Below are positions 9,284 to 17,173 of a DNA stretch of 64,000 nt, one piece after another (position 1 is the stretch's first letter; the number at the start of each line of letters is the position of its first letter). Under the pieces are notes generated by a model. That model was not told where the DNA came from. It was given only the letters and a program-made list of their open reading frames with translations, and ran no database searches. A program made the position numbers and the translations under genes. The DNA is taken from NCBI RefSeq assembly GCF_900105385.1, contig NZ_LT629772.1:434001-498000 (forward strand). Reading direction: 5' to 3'. This DNA is from Microlunatus soli. Lineage in GTDB: Bacteria > Actinomycetota > Actinomycetes > Propionibacteriales > Propionibacteriaceae.

Positions 9284-10650
9284 CCGTCATCCACCGATGC
9301 TGTGGTGTCCGAGCGGCTCCCGATCATGGTCAGCAGGAAAAGCACGACTCCGACGGCAACGGCGATGCCCCCGAACAGCCAGACGATCGGTTCCTGCTGG
9401 GTCAGCAGCAGAATGCACGAGGCGATACCGAGAATGGGCAACGGGGTCCAGGTGCGGAAGTGCCGATGGCCGACCCGGTCACGGCGGAGCACGAGGACAG
9501 CCAGGTTGGTGCTCAGGAACACGAATAGGAGCAGCAACACCACAGTCGAAGCCAAGGTGTCCAGATCGTTCACGATAGTCAACGCCATCGCGATGACCGT
9601 TGTCGCCACGATTGCCACCCAGGGCGTTCGTCGACGGGGCAGCACCCGGCTGAGCAGTCCGGGGAGGAGTCGCTGCTCGGCCATTCCGTAGGCCATCCTG
9701 CTGGCCATGATCATGGTCAGCAGGGCTCCGTTCGCCACCGCCACCAACGCCACTAGGCTGAACCCCCAGGCCGGGATGCCGACCCCGGCGGCCTTCACCA
9801 CTTCCAGCAACGGGCCGGACGAGGCAGCCAGCCGCTCGGGTGGCAGGACCCAGCTGCTGATCAGGGCCACACCGACGTACACGGCTCCGGCGGCAGCCAA
9901 CGCTCCGAACAGCGCCCGCGGGTAGACACGGGTCGGCTCACGGACCTCCTCGGCGACGTTGGCCGAGGTCTCGAAGCCGACGAAGGAGTAGTAGGCGATG
10001 ATCGCCCCACCGAGCACGGCGGTCGCCGGATTCACCTGGGACGGAAAATCCACGACACGGAGCAAATCACCGTCGCCGCGTCCAACGAAGATCAGACCGG
10101 CGACGATAACCACGAGCAGTCCGCCGACCTCGACCGCGGTCATCACCAGATTGGACCGCACCGACTCACTGATCCCGCGAGCGTTCAATGCCGCCACCAA
10201 GATCAGGAACAGCATCGCCGCCGGAACGCTGGGGATGTCAACCAATGTCCGCAAGTAGTCGCCGGCGAAGGCTAGTGCCAGGCCTGCTGCGCTCACCACC
10301 CCGGCGGCCAACATCGCGAACCCGACCAGAAACGCGATGAGCGGTGAACCGAACGCCTTCTGCGCGAACACCGACGACCCACCGGCGCGTGGATACTTGG
10401 TGACCAACTCGGCGTACGAGCTGGCGGTCAGCAGCGCCAAGCCGAGTGCGACGATCAACGGGACCCACAGCGCTCCACCGACCTCGTCGGACAGGACACC
10501 CATCAGGGCATAGATCCCTGCGCCGAGGACGTCACCGAGAATGAACGTGAAGAGCAGTGGACCGGTAACGGTACGCCGCAGCGCCGAGCCTTGGCTCGAC
10601 GCCGAACTGCTGCCGTTGGCTGCAATCTCTGTCTCCCTCAGGTCACCCAT
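9280..10650 (-). CDS. APC-family amino acid permease
   Basis: A 456-residue, 12-helix transporter. GDVLGAGIYALMG near residue 40 is the substrate-binding unwound segment of helix 1 in the APC superfamily, and YYSFVGFETSANVAEEVREP near residue 215 is the helix 6-7 block typical of cationic or neutral amino acid permeases. I chose ATG 10650 (MGDLRETEI) over an upstream alternative. A stress-type promoter motif at 10661-10686 would start transcription only a few bases ahead, giving an almost leaderless mRNA. Confidence 0.88.
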   Translation of the reverse strand: MGDLRETEIAANGSSSASSQGSALRRTVTGPLLFTFILGDVLGAGIYALMGVLSDEVGGALWVPLIVALGLALLTASSYAELVTKYPRAGGSSVFAQKAFGSPLIAFLVGFAMLAAGVVSAAGLALAFAGDYLRTLVDIPSVPAAMLFLILVAALNARGISESVRSNLVMTAVEVGGLLVVIVAGLIFVGRGDGDLLRVVDFPSQVNPATAVLGGAIIAYYSFVGFETSANVAEEVREPTRVYPRALFGALAAAGAVYVGVALISSWVLPPERLAASSGPLLEVVKAAGVGIPAWGFSLVALVAVANGALLTMIMASRMAYGMAEQRLLPGLLSRVLPRRRTPWVAIVATTVIAMALTIVNDLDTLASTVVLLLLFVFLSTNLAVLVLRRDRVGHRHFRTWTPLPILGIASCILLLTQQEPIVWLFGGIAVAVGVVLFLLTMIGSRSDTTASVDDG

Positions 10651-10660
10651 GTGCGAGCAG

Positions 10661-10686
10661 ATACCCCGGACGGTTCGGCGGCAAAC
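10661..10686 (-). promoter_or_regulatory. Candidate stress-sigma promoter of the APC permease
   Basis: On the minus strand GTTT, 16 nt, GGGTAT. It matches the actinobacterial SigB/SigF-type consensus and lies directly upstream of the permease start. Confidence 0.5.
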
Positions 10687-10698
10687 CACTGCCCCGAA

Positions 10699-10723
10699 GA
10701 TTCACCGCCCACCGACGGGGTAA
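10699..10723 (+). promoter_or_regulatory. Candidate stress-sigma promoter of the 10775 gene
   Basis: GATT, 15 nt, GGGTAA, about 50 nt upstream of the next plus-strand gene. The -35 half is a weaker match than in the other copies. Confidence 0.4.
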
Positions 10724-10774
10724 CCCTCTGATCAGCAGGTGTCGCTGCCGAACGGGAGGACGGAGGTGGACGCG

Positions 10775-11251
10775 GTGCTCGACACCAAACGAAGGGAATT
10801 CCTGTCGCGTGGTCTGCGGGGCGCACGCAACGGCGCCGAGGCGACCGGGGCCATGACAGCGGCCTTCGCCGCGTTTGATCTGCTCGGTTGGCTCGGGCGG
10901 CTACCACCACGGCAGATCATCGAACGGCTACTCCCCGGTTCCTCCGAGCACACCCGACGGATCGCGACCGTAATCAGCCATACCGGTTACGGCGCCTTCT
11001 TCGGCGCCGGCTACGCATTCCTCCCGGGTCGCCGTTCCACCACGTTCGGAGTGATCTTCGGCCTTGCGATCTGCGCCGGCAACTACGAGGCACTGCTGCC
11101 CGCATTGAAGATCAGGCCACCTTTGCACGCCGATGACCGACGAGAGATCGCGGCAATGGTGCTCGCGCACATCGTGTACGGAGTGACCCTGCAACGGCGG
11201 ATCTCACAACGCGAGCGGTCAGTCGACTTGCACTCTGATACCGACAGCTGA
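10775..11251 (+). CDS. Small multi-pass membrane protein, unknown function
   Basis: About 158 residues with hydrophobic stretches around YGAFFGAGYAFLP, TTFGVIFGLAICAGNY and MVLAHIVYGVTL, giving three or four membrane helices. I do not recognise a defined family with certainty; it resembles DUF1440/DUF6789-type inner-membrane proteins. GTG 10775 is chosen because GGAGG lies 8 nt ahead; an in-frame GTG at 10739 is an alternative. It precedes the GlsB-like gene by 25 bp on the same strand. Confidence 0.7.
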   Translation: MLDTKRREFLSRGLRGARNGAEATGAMTAAFAAFDLLGWLGRLPPRQIIERLLPGSSEHTRRIATVISHTGYGAFFGAGYAFLPGRRSTTFGVIFGLAICAGNYEALLPALKIRPPLHADDRREIAAMVLAHIVYGVTLQRRISQRERSVDLHSDTDS

Positions 11252-11276
11252 TCCAGCACGTAATCAAGGAGGAACC

Positions 11277-11552
11277 ATGGGAACGATCATCGGCTACATC
11301 GTCATCGGTCTGCTGGGCGGCGTCATCGCCAAGCTGATCATCCCGGGCAAGCAGCCGGGAGGCATCATCGTCACCATGTTGCTGGGGATCGTCGGGGCGC
11401 TCCTCGGCGGCTTTCTCGGCGGACTGATCTTCCACGTCAAGTACAGCTCGATCTGGAGCTGGTCGGGTCTGATCACCTCGATCATCGGAGCGCTGATCGT
11501 GCTGCTGATCTACGGCCTGATCCGCGGCCGTACGGCGCGGCGGGCCGCCTGA
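11277..11552 (+). CDS. GlsB/YeaQ/YmgE-family stress membrane protein
   Basis: A 91-residue transglycosylase-associated protein family member with three glycine-rich membrane helices (MGTIIGYIVIGLLGGVIAK, then GIIVTMLLGIVGALLGGFLGG, shown here as landmarks). These are small envelope proteins induced by acid, osmotic and general stress. AAGGAGG lies upstream of the ATG. Probably co-transcribed with the preceding membrane gene. Confidence 0.9.
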   Translation: MGTIIGYIVIGLLGGVIAKLIIPGKQPGGIIVTMLLGIVGALLGGFLGGLIFHVKYSSIWSWSGLITSIIGALIVLLIYGLIRGRTARRAA

Positions 11553-11655
11553 TGATATGACGCCAGCCGAACGAAGGGCGTGGGTGCCTACGGTCGTATC
11601 GGAGCCACGCTCCTTCTCGGCCGACGGAGCGTCAGCCCGGACATCCGGATGATGA

Positions 11656-11838
11656 TCATGCTTCGCCGATCTCCTGATCCTCGTCTGGCGGTACCTCGTG
11701 TGCCTGGTCGAGTTGGTCGGCGACGTCGGCTGCCGATGAATCGATCTCGCGATCAGGATCGTTCGTCGGCTGCGCAGGCCAGGCTTCCTGTTCCTGTTCG
11801 GCCCTGTCTGCTTCCGGAATGTCGGGGTGCTCGGTCAT
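11656..11838 (-). CDS. Small acidic hypothetical protein
   Basis: A 60-residue, very acidic and probably disordered protein (MTEHPDIPEADRAEQEQ at the N-terminus, EVPPDEDQEIGEA at the C-terminus). The ATG at 11838 is preceded by a perfect AAGGAGG. It lies downstream of the VOC gene on the same strand, the last gene of the stress operon. Function unknown. Confidence 0.7.
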   Translation of the reverse strand: MTEHPDIPEADRAEQEQEAWPAQPTNDPDREIDSSAADVADQLDQAHEVPPDEDQEIGEA

Positions 11839-11894
11839 CTCAGCCTCCTTGTTGGGAACGCGGCCGTCGTTGTTCGCGATCCTTCTACTGCTGT

Positions 11895-12275
11895 TCAGTC
11901 CCAGCGCGTCGCCTGCTCGTCGAAATCCGTAGTGTGCGGCGGGATCACGCAGAATACGAGTCCGCCGGGATCGACCATCTGCCAATAGCGTCCTGCATCG
12001 CAGCTTCGCAGACGCCTGGCGCCGAGCGTCTCCAACCGATCGGCCTCTGCGTCGACGTCGTCTGTATCGACATCGAGGTGGACGCGCGGTCCGGTGTCGT
12101 CCTCCAGTCGCTGCAGTTCGATCACGATCTGTCCGGAGAACGTGCCGAGGGAGAAGTACGGGTCGCAGTCCTGTTCACCCGTTCTGCCCATCGCAGCAGC
12201 CCAGAACGCGCGACTGGCTTCGAATGACGTCGCGGGATGATCGATGAAGATTCCGCCGATCCGACTCTTGTGCAT
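11895..12275 (-). CDS. VOC (glyoxalase/bleomycin-resistance) family protein
   Basis: A 126-residue vicinal-oxygen-chelate protein with paired beta-alpha-beta-beta-beta modules: HKSRIGGIFIDHPA at the start, VHLDVDTDDVDAEADRLE in the second half and MVDPGGLVFCVIPP at the end. It could bind a metal and act on a small electrophile or simply bind a ligand. It lies 11 bp downstream of the SDR gene, same strand. Confidence 0.85.
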   Translation of the reverse strand: MHKSRIGGIFIDHPATSFEASRAFWAAAMGRTGEQDCDPYFSLGTFSGQIVIELQRLEDDTGPRVHLDVDTDDVDAEADRLETLGARRLRSCDAGRYWQMVDPGGLVFCVIPPHTTDFDEQATRWD

Positions 12276-12286
12276 GGTGCTCCTCC

Positions 12287-13189
12287 TCAGAAGACGGCCT
12301 TGCCGCCGGTGACGCCGATCACGGTTCCGGACACGTAGCTGGCCTCCGCCGGTGAGGCAAGGAAGACGTACGCGGGAGCAACCTCGGCAGGCTGGCCGGC
12401 TCGGCCGAGCGGGGTATCGCCACCGAAGGTCTCCAGGTGCTCGCCCTCTTGGGTGGCCGGCTGCAGCGGCGTCCAGATCGGGCCCGGCGCGACGGCGTTG
12501 ACCCGGATACCCCGCGATCCCAGCTCACCCGCAAGATTGACCGTGAAGTTGTTGATCGCGGCCTTGGTCGCTGCGTAGTCCAACAAGGTGGTGGACGGCT
12601 CGTAGGCCTGGATCGAGGTGGTGTTGATGATGCTCGACCCGCGCTGCAGCAACGGCACCGTTGCCCGGGTCAGCCAAAACAGGGCCTGCAGGTTCGTCGT
12701 CAGCACCCGGTTCAGGTCCTCGTCGCGCAGTTCTTCGATTCCCGGTGTCCGTGCCATCTGGAAACCGGCGTTGTTGATCAAGACGTCCACACCGCCGAGC
12801 GCCTGCACAGCACGCCCTGGCAACTCGCCGCACACCGTACGCTGCATGAGGTCACCGGGCAGCAGCGCGACCTCTTCGTCGGCGGCCCTGACCAATTCGG
12901 CGGTCTCCCGTGCGTCCTCTTCCTCGGAGTCCAGGTAGGAAAGCGCCACACTCGCACCTTCGCGGGCAAAAGCGATGGCGACGGCCCGGCCGATCCCGGA
13001 GTCGCCACCGGTGATCAACGCCCGAAGGCCTCGGAGACGTCCGTGCCCCACGTAGCTTTGCTCACCATGATCAGGGCGTGGGTTCATCTCGCCGGTCAGG
13101 CCCGGCGGCGTCTGTTCCTGTGTTGGGAACCCGCCGTTCTCATTCACCTTCCGCGCCGCCGCGGCGGCGACGTCGCTCGTTGATGCCAT
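12287..13189 (-). CDS. SDR-family oxidoreductase (general-stress type)
   Basis: A 300-residue short-chain dehydrogenase with a long N-terminal extension ending in MNPRPDHGEQSYVG, typical of the YhdG/GsiB-associated stress SDRs. TGGDSGIG is the NAD(P)-binding loop, INNAG the central motif, and Tyr-x3-Lys in LDYAATKAAI the catalytic pair. The C-terminal SYVSGTVIGVTGG closes the fold. Start ATG 13189 has GGGAG upstream. A close paralogue with the same extension lies at 62651-63541. Confidence 0.9.
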   Translation of the reverse strand: MASTSDVAAAAARKVNENGGFPTQEQTPPGLTGEMNPRPDHGEQSYVGHGRLRGLRALITGGDSGIGRAVAIAFAREGASVALSYLDSEEEDARETAELVRAADEEVALLPGDLMQRTVCGELPGRAVQALGGVDVLINNAGFQMARTPGIEELRDEDLNRVLTTNLQALFWLTRATVPLLQRGSSIINTTSIQAYEPSTTLLDYAATKAAINNFTVNLAGELGSRGIRVNAVAPGPIWTPLQPATQEGEHLETFGGDTPLGRAGQPAEVAPAYVFLASPAEASYVSGTVIGVTGGKAVF

Positions 13190-13200
13190 GGTTGCTCCCG

Positions 13201-13455
13201 TCAGCCGAGTTGGTCGTGCATCAGGTTGTCGACCGCTTCGCCTGCGCCGGCCAACCGTGCACAGTGCGCGCAGCAATACAGAGTGTTCTGACCTTCGATG
13301 CCGTGGCCGAGAATGCGGCAGCCGCAATGGGCACAATGCGGCGCGACCTTGGTGATGGCACACTCGAACGAGTCGAAGGAATAGGTCTCGCCGGTAGACG
13401 TCACGAGTTGAAAGCCGCCGACGTAGTCATTCCCGCAGGTGTCGCAGCGTGTCAT
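13201..13455 (-). CDS. Cysteine-rich zinc-ribbon protein
   Basis: 84 residues with CDTCGNDY at the N-terminus, a single Cys in SFECAITKVAP, then CAHCGCRI and YCCAHCARLAG, giving two or three Cys-pair metal sites. It resembles small prokaryotic metallothionein-like or zinc-ribbon proteins. The ATG at 13455 has GGGAAGG upstream. It lies 11 bp ahead of the SDR gene in the stress operon. Metal storage or a DNA/RNA-binding ribbon are both possible. Confidence 0.75.
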   Translation of the reverse strand: MTRCDTCGNDYVGGFQLVTSTGETYSFDSFECAITKVAPHCAHCGCRILGHGIEGQNTLYCCAHCARLAGAGEAVDNLMHDQLG

Positions 13456-13474
13456 GGTCTTGTGTCCTTCCCGT

Positions 13475-13897
13475 TTACGGTGTCGAAGCGTTCGAGACCT
13501 GGCGGATCCCTGGTTTTCTGCCTGCCCGGGGTCGCTGGGATTGGGCTTTGGCTCGACCCCGACGTCGCTGCCGAACGACGACGACCGGAACAGCGAGCGT
13601 GAGAAGGCCCGCCGCGACAACCCATAGCCGCGGACGGCCCTGGCCGTCTGCCGCCACCGACGATGCCCAGGTCGCAGCCGCGCCCAACACGGCGAGGCCG
13701 TCGCCGGACTGATGCCTGATCTGATGGGCGGCGTGTTGCGCCTGAGCCTTCACATCCAGCTTCTCCGACAACGCCTCGACGCTCTCAGTCAACCGTTCAC
13801 GAGTTGCGGTGATATCGGCGTTCAACTCGTCGGCATCGGCCTCGGGGCCTGGACGATCCAATTGACCTGGATGATCATTTGCTGGGCTTGTCGTCAT
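13475..13897 (-). CDS. DUF3618 protein
   Basis: 140 residues. ADITATRERLTESVEALSEKLDVKAQAQH at 28-56 is the DUF3618 helix signature, followed by one membrane helix (WVVAAGLLTLAVPVVVV) and a basic tail. DUF3618 proteins usually sit beside holin-like and YtxH genes, as here: its start overlaps the end of the holin-like gene. Likely membrane-associated; function unknown. Confidence 0.88.
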   Translation of the reverse strand: MTTSPANDHPGQLDRPGPEADADELNADITATRERLTESVEALSEKLDVKAQAQHAAHQIRHQSGDGLAVLGAAATWASSVAADGQGRPRLWVVAAGLLTLAVPVVVVRQRRRGRAKAQSQRPRAGRKPGIRQVSNASTP

Positions 13898-14333
13898 GGT
13901 GCCTTCCCTCCTTGACCGCGTCGACGTCGGCCTTCATACTGGCGATCAGCTGTCCCGCCGGAGGTGGCGCCTTCAGAGCTTGCCCCCTGCCGATCAAGGC
14001 GAGGATTCCGGCCACCACAAGCACCGCAAGCGAGATGATCAAGGCCGCCAGCCACCATGGCGCCACCAGTGCCAAGGCGATCATCGCAGTGGCGATCAGG
14101 CCTCCAAGCCCGAACAACGCCAGAATCCCTGCAGCCCCGAACATTCCGATGCCGAGGCCGGCGTGCCGGGCGGAATCGGCCAGGTCCACCTTGGCCAATT
14201 GCAGCTCGTCTCGGATCAGCCGCACCAGCTGGTCGGACAGGTCGGTCATCAGCCGGCCCACCGATTGATCACCTCTCGTCAGTGGTTCGCCGCCGGTGGC
14301 GCCGCGCCGTGCCGGGCTGGCATCGGCGGTCAC
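13875..14333 (-). CDS. Phage-holin-family (DUF1469-like) membrane protein
   Basis: 152 residues. RLMTDLSDQLVRLIRDELQLAKVDLADSARH is the family signature, followed by two membrane helices around residues 60-110. Despite the name these chromosomal proteins are not phage holins; they accompany DUF3618 and YtxH genes in stress loci. GTG start at 14333 overlaps the preceding gene by four bases and the 3' end overlaps the DUF3618 gene by 23 bases. Confidence 0.85.
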   Translation of the reverse strand: MTADASPARRGATGGEPLTRGDQSVGRLMTDLSDQLVRLIRDELQLAKVDLADSARHAGLGIGMFGAAGILALFGLGGLIATAMIALALVAPWWLAALIISLAVLVVAGILALIGRGQALKAPPPAGQLIASMKADVDAVKEGRHHDDKPSK

Positions 14334-14692
14334 GTTCGACCCCCATTCGAGGTGACTGTGCTGTCATCGGGGTCCGGCTCGGGCGCTCGGGGGGTGCCGT
14401 CCTCCTCGGTGAAGTAGCTCTGGTCGGCAGTGCCTTCCTGCTTGCTTTCCGGAACTCTGTCGGATGCTCTGTGCACGGCTTGGCTGGCAGTGTCCTTGGC
14501 CTTACTGGCCGCGTGGGCCGCACCGTCCTTGACGGTGTCCGCCGCCTGCGAAGCCGTGTCCTGAACCCGCGGATCGTTCCAGACCCGGCTCACTTGTCCC
14601 TTGATCTGGTCGTAGCGTTCCCGGCCGGCTCTCGCGCCGAGCAGATAGCCGATCACTCCACCCGCAACGCCGATGAGAATCTTGCCCCACAT
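14330..14692 (-). CDS. YtxH-like membrane-anchored protein
   Basis: 120 residues: one N-terminal helix with GXXXG packing (GKILIGVAGGVIGYLLGAR), then a long Ala/Asp/Lys-rich amphipathic segment (TASQAADTVKDGAAHAASK) like YtxH and LEA-type stress proteins. It probably sits on the membrane and interacts with the overlapping holin-like and DUF3618 proteins. ATG 14692 starts just before the helix. Confidence 0.82.
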   Translation of the reverse strand: MWGKILIGVAGGVIGYLLGARAGRERYDQIKGQVSRVWNDPRVQDTASQAADTVKDGAAHAASKAKDTASQAVHRASDRVPESKQEGTADQSYFTEEDGTPRAPEPDPDDSTVTSNGGRT

Positions 14693-14732
14693 GGTGCCTC
14701 CACCTTCTTCGGATCGTGCTGTTGTCTGCGGC

Positions 14733-15314
14733 CTATTCGCGTGCCCTGGCCAGCGCGTCCTTGGCCCGATCGACCAGGGCAACGAACGGGCCGATCGTCC
14801 ATTGCCTGGCCGGCGACCCGGCTGTGCCGGGATGGGGGCGAGTGGGCGCGATCTTCTCGACCGCCTCGATCCGGCGGCCCAACGTCCGGCGCTGCTGGAG
14901 ATCGAGCGCTTCCAGCACCGGCGGAAATTCCTCGTTCTCCTCGCTCTCCGCATGCGCAGCGACTGCGCCGGCGAACTGCTGGGAATCTCGATCAAACTCC
15001 GGGCTCTCCAGCTTCAACGACTCCAACTGCTCCAGGACGGCATTGGCCTCCTGCTCCTCGGCATTGCGTGCATCGGCGATGCCGGAGGCAGCGATCGTCT
15101 CCGTCACCGGACGCAGCACCATCTCCCCGGCGGTCTCGTGCACCGCCAACAGGCCACGCAGTTCCTCGAACGCCTGCTGTCGCTGTTCGCCATGTGATAG
15201 CCGCACCTCGTCCAGAAGATCATGGATTGTCGCATGCTGGTTCAGCAGGATGGTGATCACATCGCCGTCAGGCAGCTGGCCAGCCTTGCGGCGATCTTCG
15301 GCGGCGTTGTCCAT
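14733..15314 (-). CDS. Hemerythrin HHE-domain protein
   Basis: 193 residues, four-helix bundle. ILLNQHATIHDLLDEV and GLLAVHETAGEMVLRPV carry the first histidines, and AHAESEENEEFPPV the third-helix ligands, of an oxygen- or NO-responsive diiron site. ATG 15314 with GAGGAG upstream is chosen over a TTG at 15332. It is the first gene after the stress-type promoter at 15353-15376 and probably heads the operon extending to 11656. Confidence 0.85.
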   Translation of the reverse strand: MDNAAEDRRKAGQLPDGDVITILLNQHATIHDLLDEVRLSHGEQRQQAFEELRGLLAVHETAGEMVLRPVTETIAASGIADARNAEEQEANAVLEQLESLKLESPEFDRDSQQFAGAVAAHAESEENEEFPPVLEALDLQQRRTLGRRIEAVEKIAPTRPHPGTAGSPARQWTIGPFVALVDRAKDALARARE

Positions 15315-15352
15315 CGGATGCTCCTCTGTCAATCAAATCTCTGACGGGACAG

Positions 15353-15376
15353 GTACCCGGTCAGGAGGGACGAAAC
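15353..15376 (-). promoter_or_regulatory. Candidate stress-sigma promoter of the hemerythrin operon
   Basis: Minus strand GTTT, 14 nt, GGGTAC. A start near 15346 would leave a leader of about 30 nt before the hemerythrin ATG. Confidence 0.6.
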
Positions 15377-15446
15377 GTGCGGCGGGTGGAGCCGTCGTCC
15401 GAAATCCGAGACCGTACTCGGCGCGAGAGGATTCCGAGGACGTTGC

Positions 15447-16124
15447 TCACGGTGATGCAGGCCGTGCCCCCGCATCCAGAGTCGGATCGATGCCGGCGCG
15501 ATCGACCTTGCGGTGGTAGTGCATCCCGGCCAGCCCACCGAGCACCGCACCAGCCAGGCTGACTGCTGCCAGGCCGGTGGCGACGATGGTGCCCGCAGTC
15601 GTCAGAGTGCCCTCGTTGAGCGGGATCCGCGGAAAACTGTTGATCTTGGCCAGAATGTCGAACTTCGCGCCCGCGATCAGCCCGACAACGGCGATCACAA
15701 CGGCCACCAAGATCGCCCACAGCCAGACCCCGAAACCCTGCTTGACCCCGCTGAATCGGGCCATCCGGCCGGCGACGTAGCCACCGGCGAAGTAGGCCAC
15801 GAACAGCACCACCAGCAGAACGGCACCTCCGGCCAGCCCAACGGTGCCAGGATTCTTCGTCGCGTCCTGTCGAAGATCACTTCCCAGTCCGATCGCCGCC
15901 CCGGTCGCGCCGATGATCGCAGTCAGCAAGAGTGAGGCCCCGGTCGCGGTCAACCAACCGAAGAAGGCGCTACCGAATTTCATTCCACCGTAGGCTGCAC
16001 GCTGAAGCCCGACGACCGTTCGACGCCCGCTGTCAAAGTGCTCACCACCGGTGCGCGTAGCCCCGTGCTCCTCGGCCGCGATGGGGTGAGATCGCGGTCC
16101 CTGCTCGTGCCCTGCTGTGCTCAT
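15447..16124 (-). CDS. Four-helix membrane protein, unknown function
   Basis: 225 residues. After about 45 polar residues come four membrane helices: WLTATGASLLLTAIIGATG, VGLAGGAVLLVVLFVAYFAGG, VWLWAILVAVVIAVVGLIAG and a C-terminal Gly/Ala-rich helix. A GRMARFSGVKQG loop joins helices 2 and 3. I recognise no named domain. Same strand as the hemerythrin operon, separated by 130 bp containing that operon's promoter. Confidence 0.75.
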   Translation of the reverse strand: MSTAGHEQGPRSHPIAAEEHGATRTGGEHFDSGRRTVVGLQRAAYGGMKFGSAFFGWLTATGASLLLTAIIGATGAAIGLGSDLRQDATKNPGTVGLAGGAVLLVVLFVAYFAGGYVAGRMARFSGVKQGFGVWLWAILVAVVIAVVGLIAGAKFDILAKINSFPRIPLNEGTLTTAGTIVATGLAAVSLAGAVLGGLAGMHYHRKVDRAGIDPTLDAGARPASP

Positions 16125-16200
16125 AGTTCAGTGCCCTTCGAACCCCGTGGCCCGAAGCGCTGCTGCTTCGCACTGGATTTTGTTGATCATGACCTGGCCC

Positions 16201-16398
16201 CTACTTCCAGCCGTCGTCCGTGTCTCGGTCACCGGCTCGATCGGTAGCCTCGTCGACCGCCGGCTCATCGGCCCGATGGGGCGCGGTGCCGGTCGACTTG
16301 TCCGTTGAATCCGCGCCGCCACGTTGGACCTCTTCGATGTCGGAGAGTTCCGACACCTGTCGTTCACGCTTCTTCGGCTCCTCGCGTGGAGTACTCAT
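16201..16398 (-). CDS. Small charged hypothetical protein, possibly leaderless
   Basis: 65 residues, highly charged and likely disordered (MSTPREEPKKRERQVSEL at the N-terminus). There is no Shine-Dalgarno sequence, but a stress-type promoter at 16408-16432 would start transcription within a few bases of the ATG, so the mRNA may be leaderless. That promoter is the main support for the gene. Confidence 0.5.
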   Translation of the reverse strand: MSTPREEPKKRERQVSELSDIEEVQRGGADSTDKSTGTAPHRADEPAVDEATDRAGDRDTDDGWK

Positions 16399-16407
16399 AA
16401 GCGGCCA

Positions 16408-16432
16408 GTACCCGTCGTCGGAGTCTGTAACC
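16408..16432 (-). promoter_or_regulatory. Candidate stress-sigma promoter of the 65-residue gene
   Basis: Minus strand GGTT, 15 nt, GGGTAC, ending 10 bp before the ATG at 16398. Confidence 0.5.
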
Positions 16433-16448
16433 GCGTGTTCGAGACGGG

Positions 16449-17057
16449 TCAGCTGACCGCGGGATACTCGTTGGGTTGCAGGATCGAGACAAGGTGTGCC
16501 GCATTCGCGGCGAGCGTCCCGGTCGTGGTGGCCACCTTCTCCGGTACCGCCGCCAGATCCTTGAAGTCGGTGGTGTGCATCGCCTCACCATTCCAATACA
16601 CGCCGGACTGCGCGGGCACGGTGAAGCCTACGTCGTTCAGCGCCTGCAGGGCGATCGCGATGATGTGGTGCGCACCGTCCTCGTTTCCCACCACTGCGAC
16701 GACGGCGACCTTGCCGTAGGTCAGCGGCCTACCGTGATCGTCGGTCTCGGACAATTCGGCATCCAGCCTCTCGAACACCCGCTGGCAGACACTGCTGTGC
16801 TGCCCCAGCCAGGTCGGTGTGGCGAGGACCAGGATGTCGGCAGCCAACAGCCGCCGACGGATCTCCGGCCAGGCATCACCGTCGCCCATGTCGGCCTCGA
16901 CCCCTGGTCGGACATCATGATCGACGACGCGGATCATCGACCCGTTGACATCGTGTTCGGCCAGCGCATCGAGCACCTGCTGGGCGATCAGCTCGGTACT
17001 CGATGGGGTGGGTGACGGGTTGAGCGTGCAATTCAGCGCCAGTGCAGTGATAGACAT
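16449..17057 (-). CDS. NAD(P)H-dependent flavodoxin-fold oxidoreductase
   Basis: 202 residues. ALALNCTLNPSP at the N-terminus is the phosphate-binding loop of flavodoxin-like FMN reductases, and ADILVLATPTWLGQHSSV is the FMN isoalloxazine-binding loop. Usual length for NADPH:FMN reductase or quinone reductase relatives. ATG 17057 follows GGAGCAAA. Cytoplasmic. Divergent from the MFS transporter at 17174. Confidence 0.85.
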   Translation of the reverse strand: MSITALALNCTLNPSPTPSSTELIAQQVLDALAEHDVNGSMIRVVDHDVRPGVEADMGDGDAWPEIRRRLLAADILVLATPTWLGQHSSVCQRVFERLDAELSETDDHGRPLTYGKVAVVAVVGNEDGAHHIIAIALQALNDVGFTVPAQSGVYWNGEAMHTTDFKDLAAVPEKVATTTGTLAANAAHLVSILQPNEYPAVS

Positions 17058-17173
17058 CAGAGTTTGCTCCTTGGATCGTCGCGAATCTCTGCTACCCCGA
17101 TCACCTGGAGCCAATCGCCTCAGCGGGCCGTCCAGAACCGGTGCCCGACGACCTGGTTGGGTAAACAGCCGGC

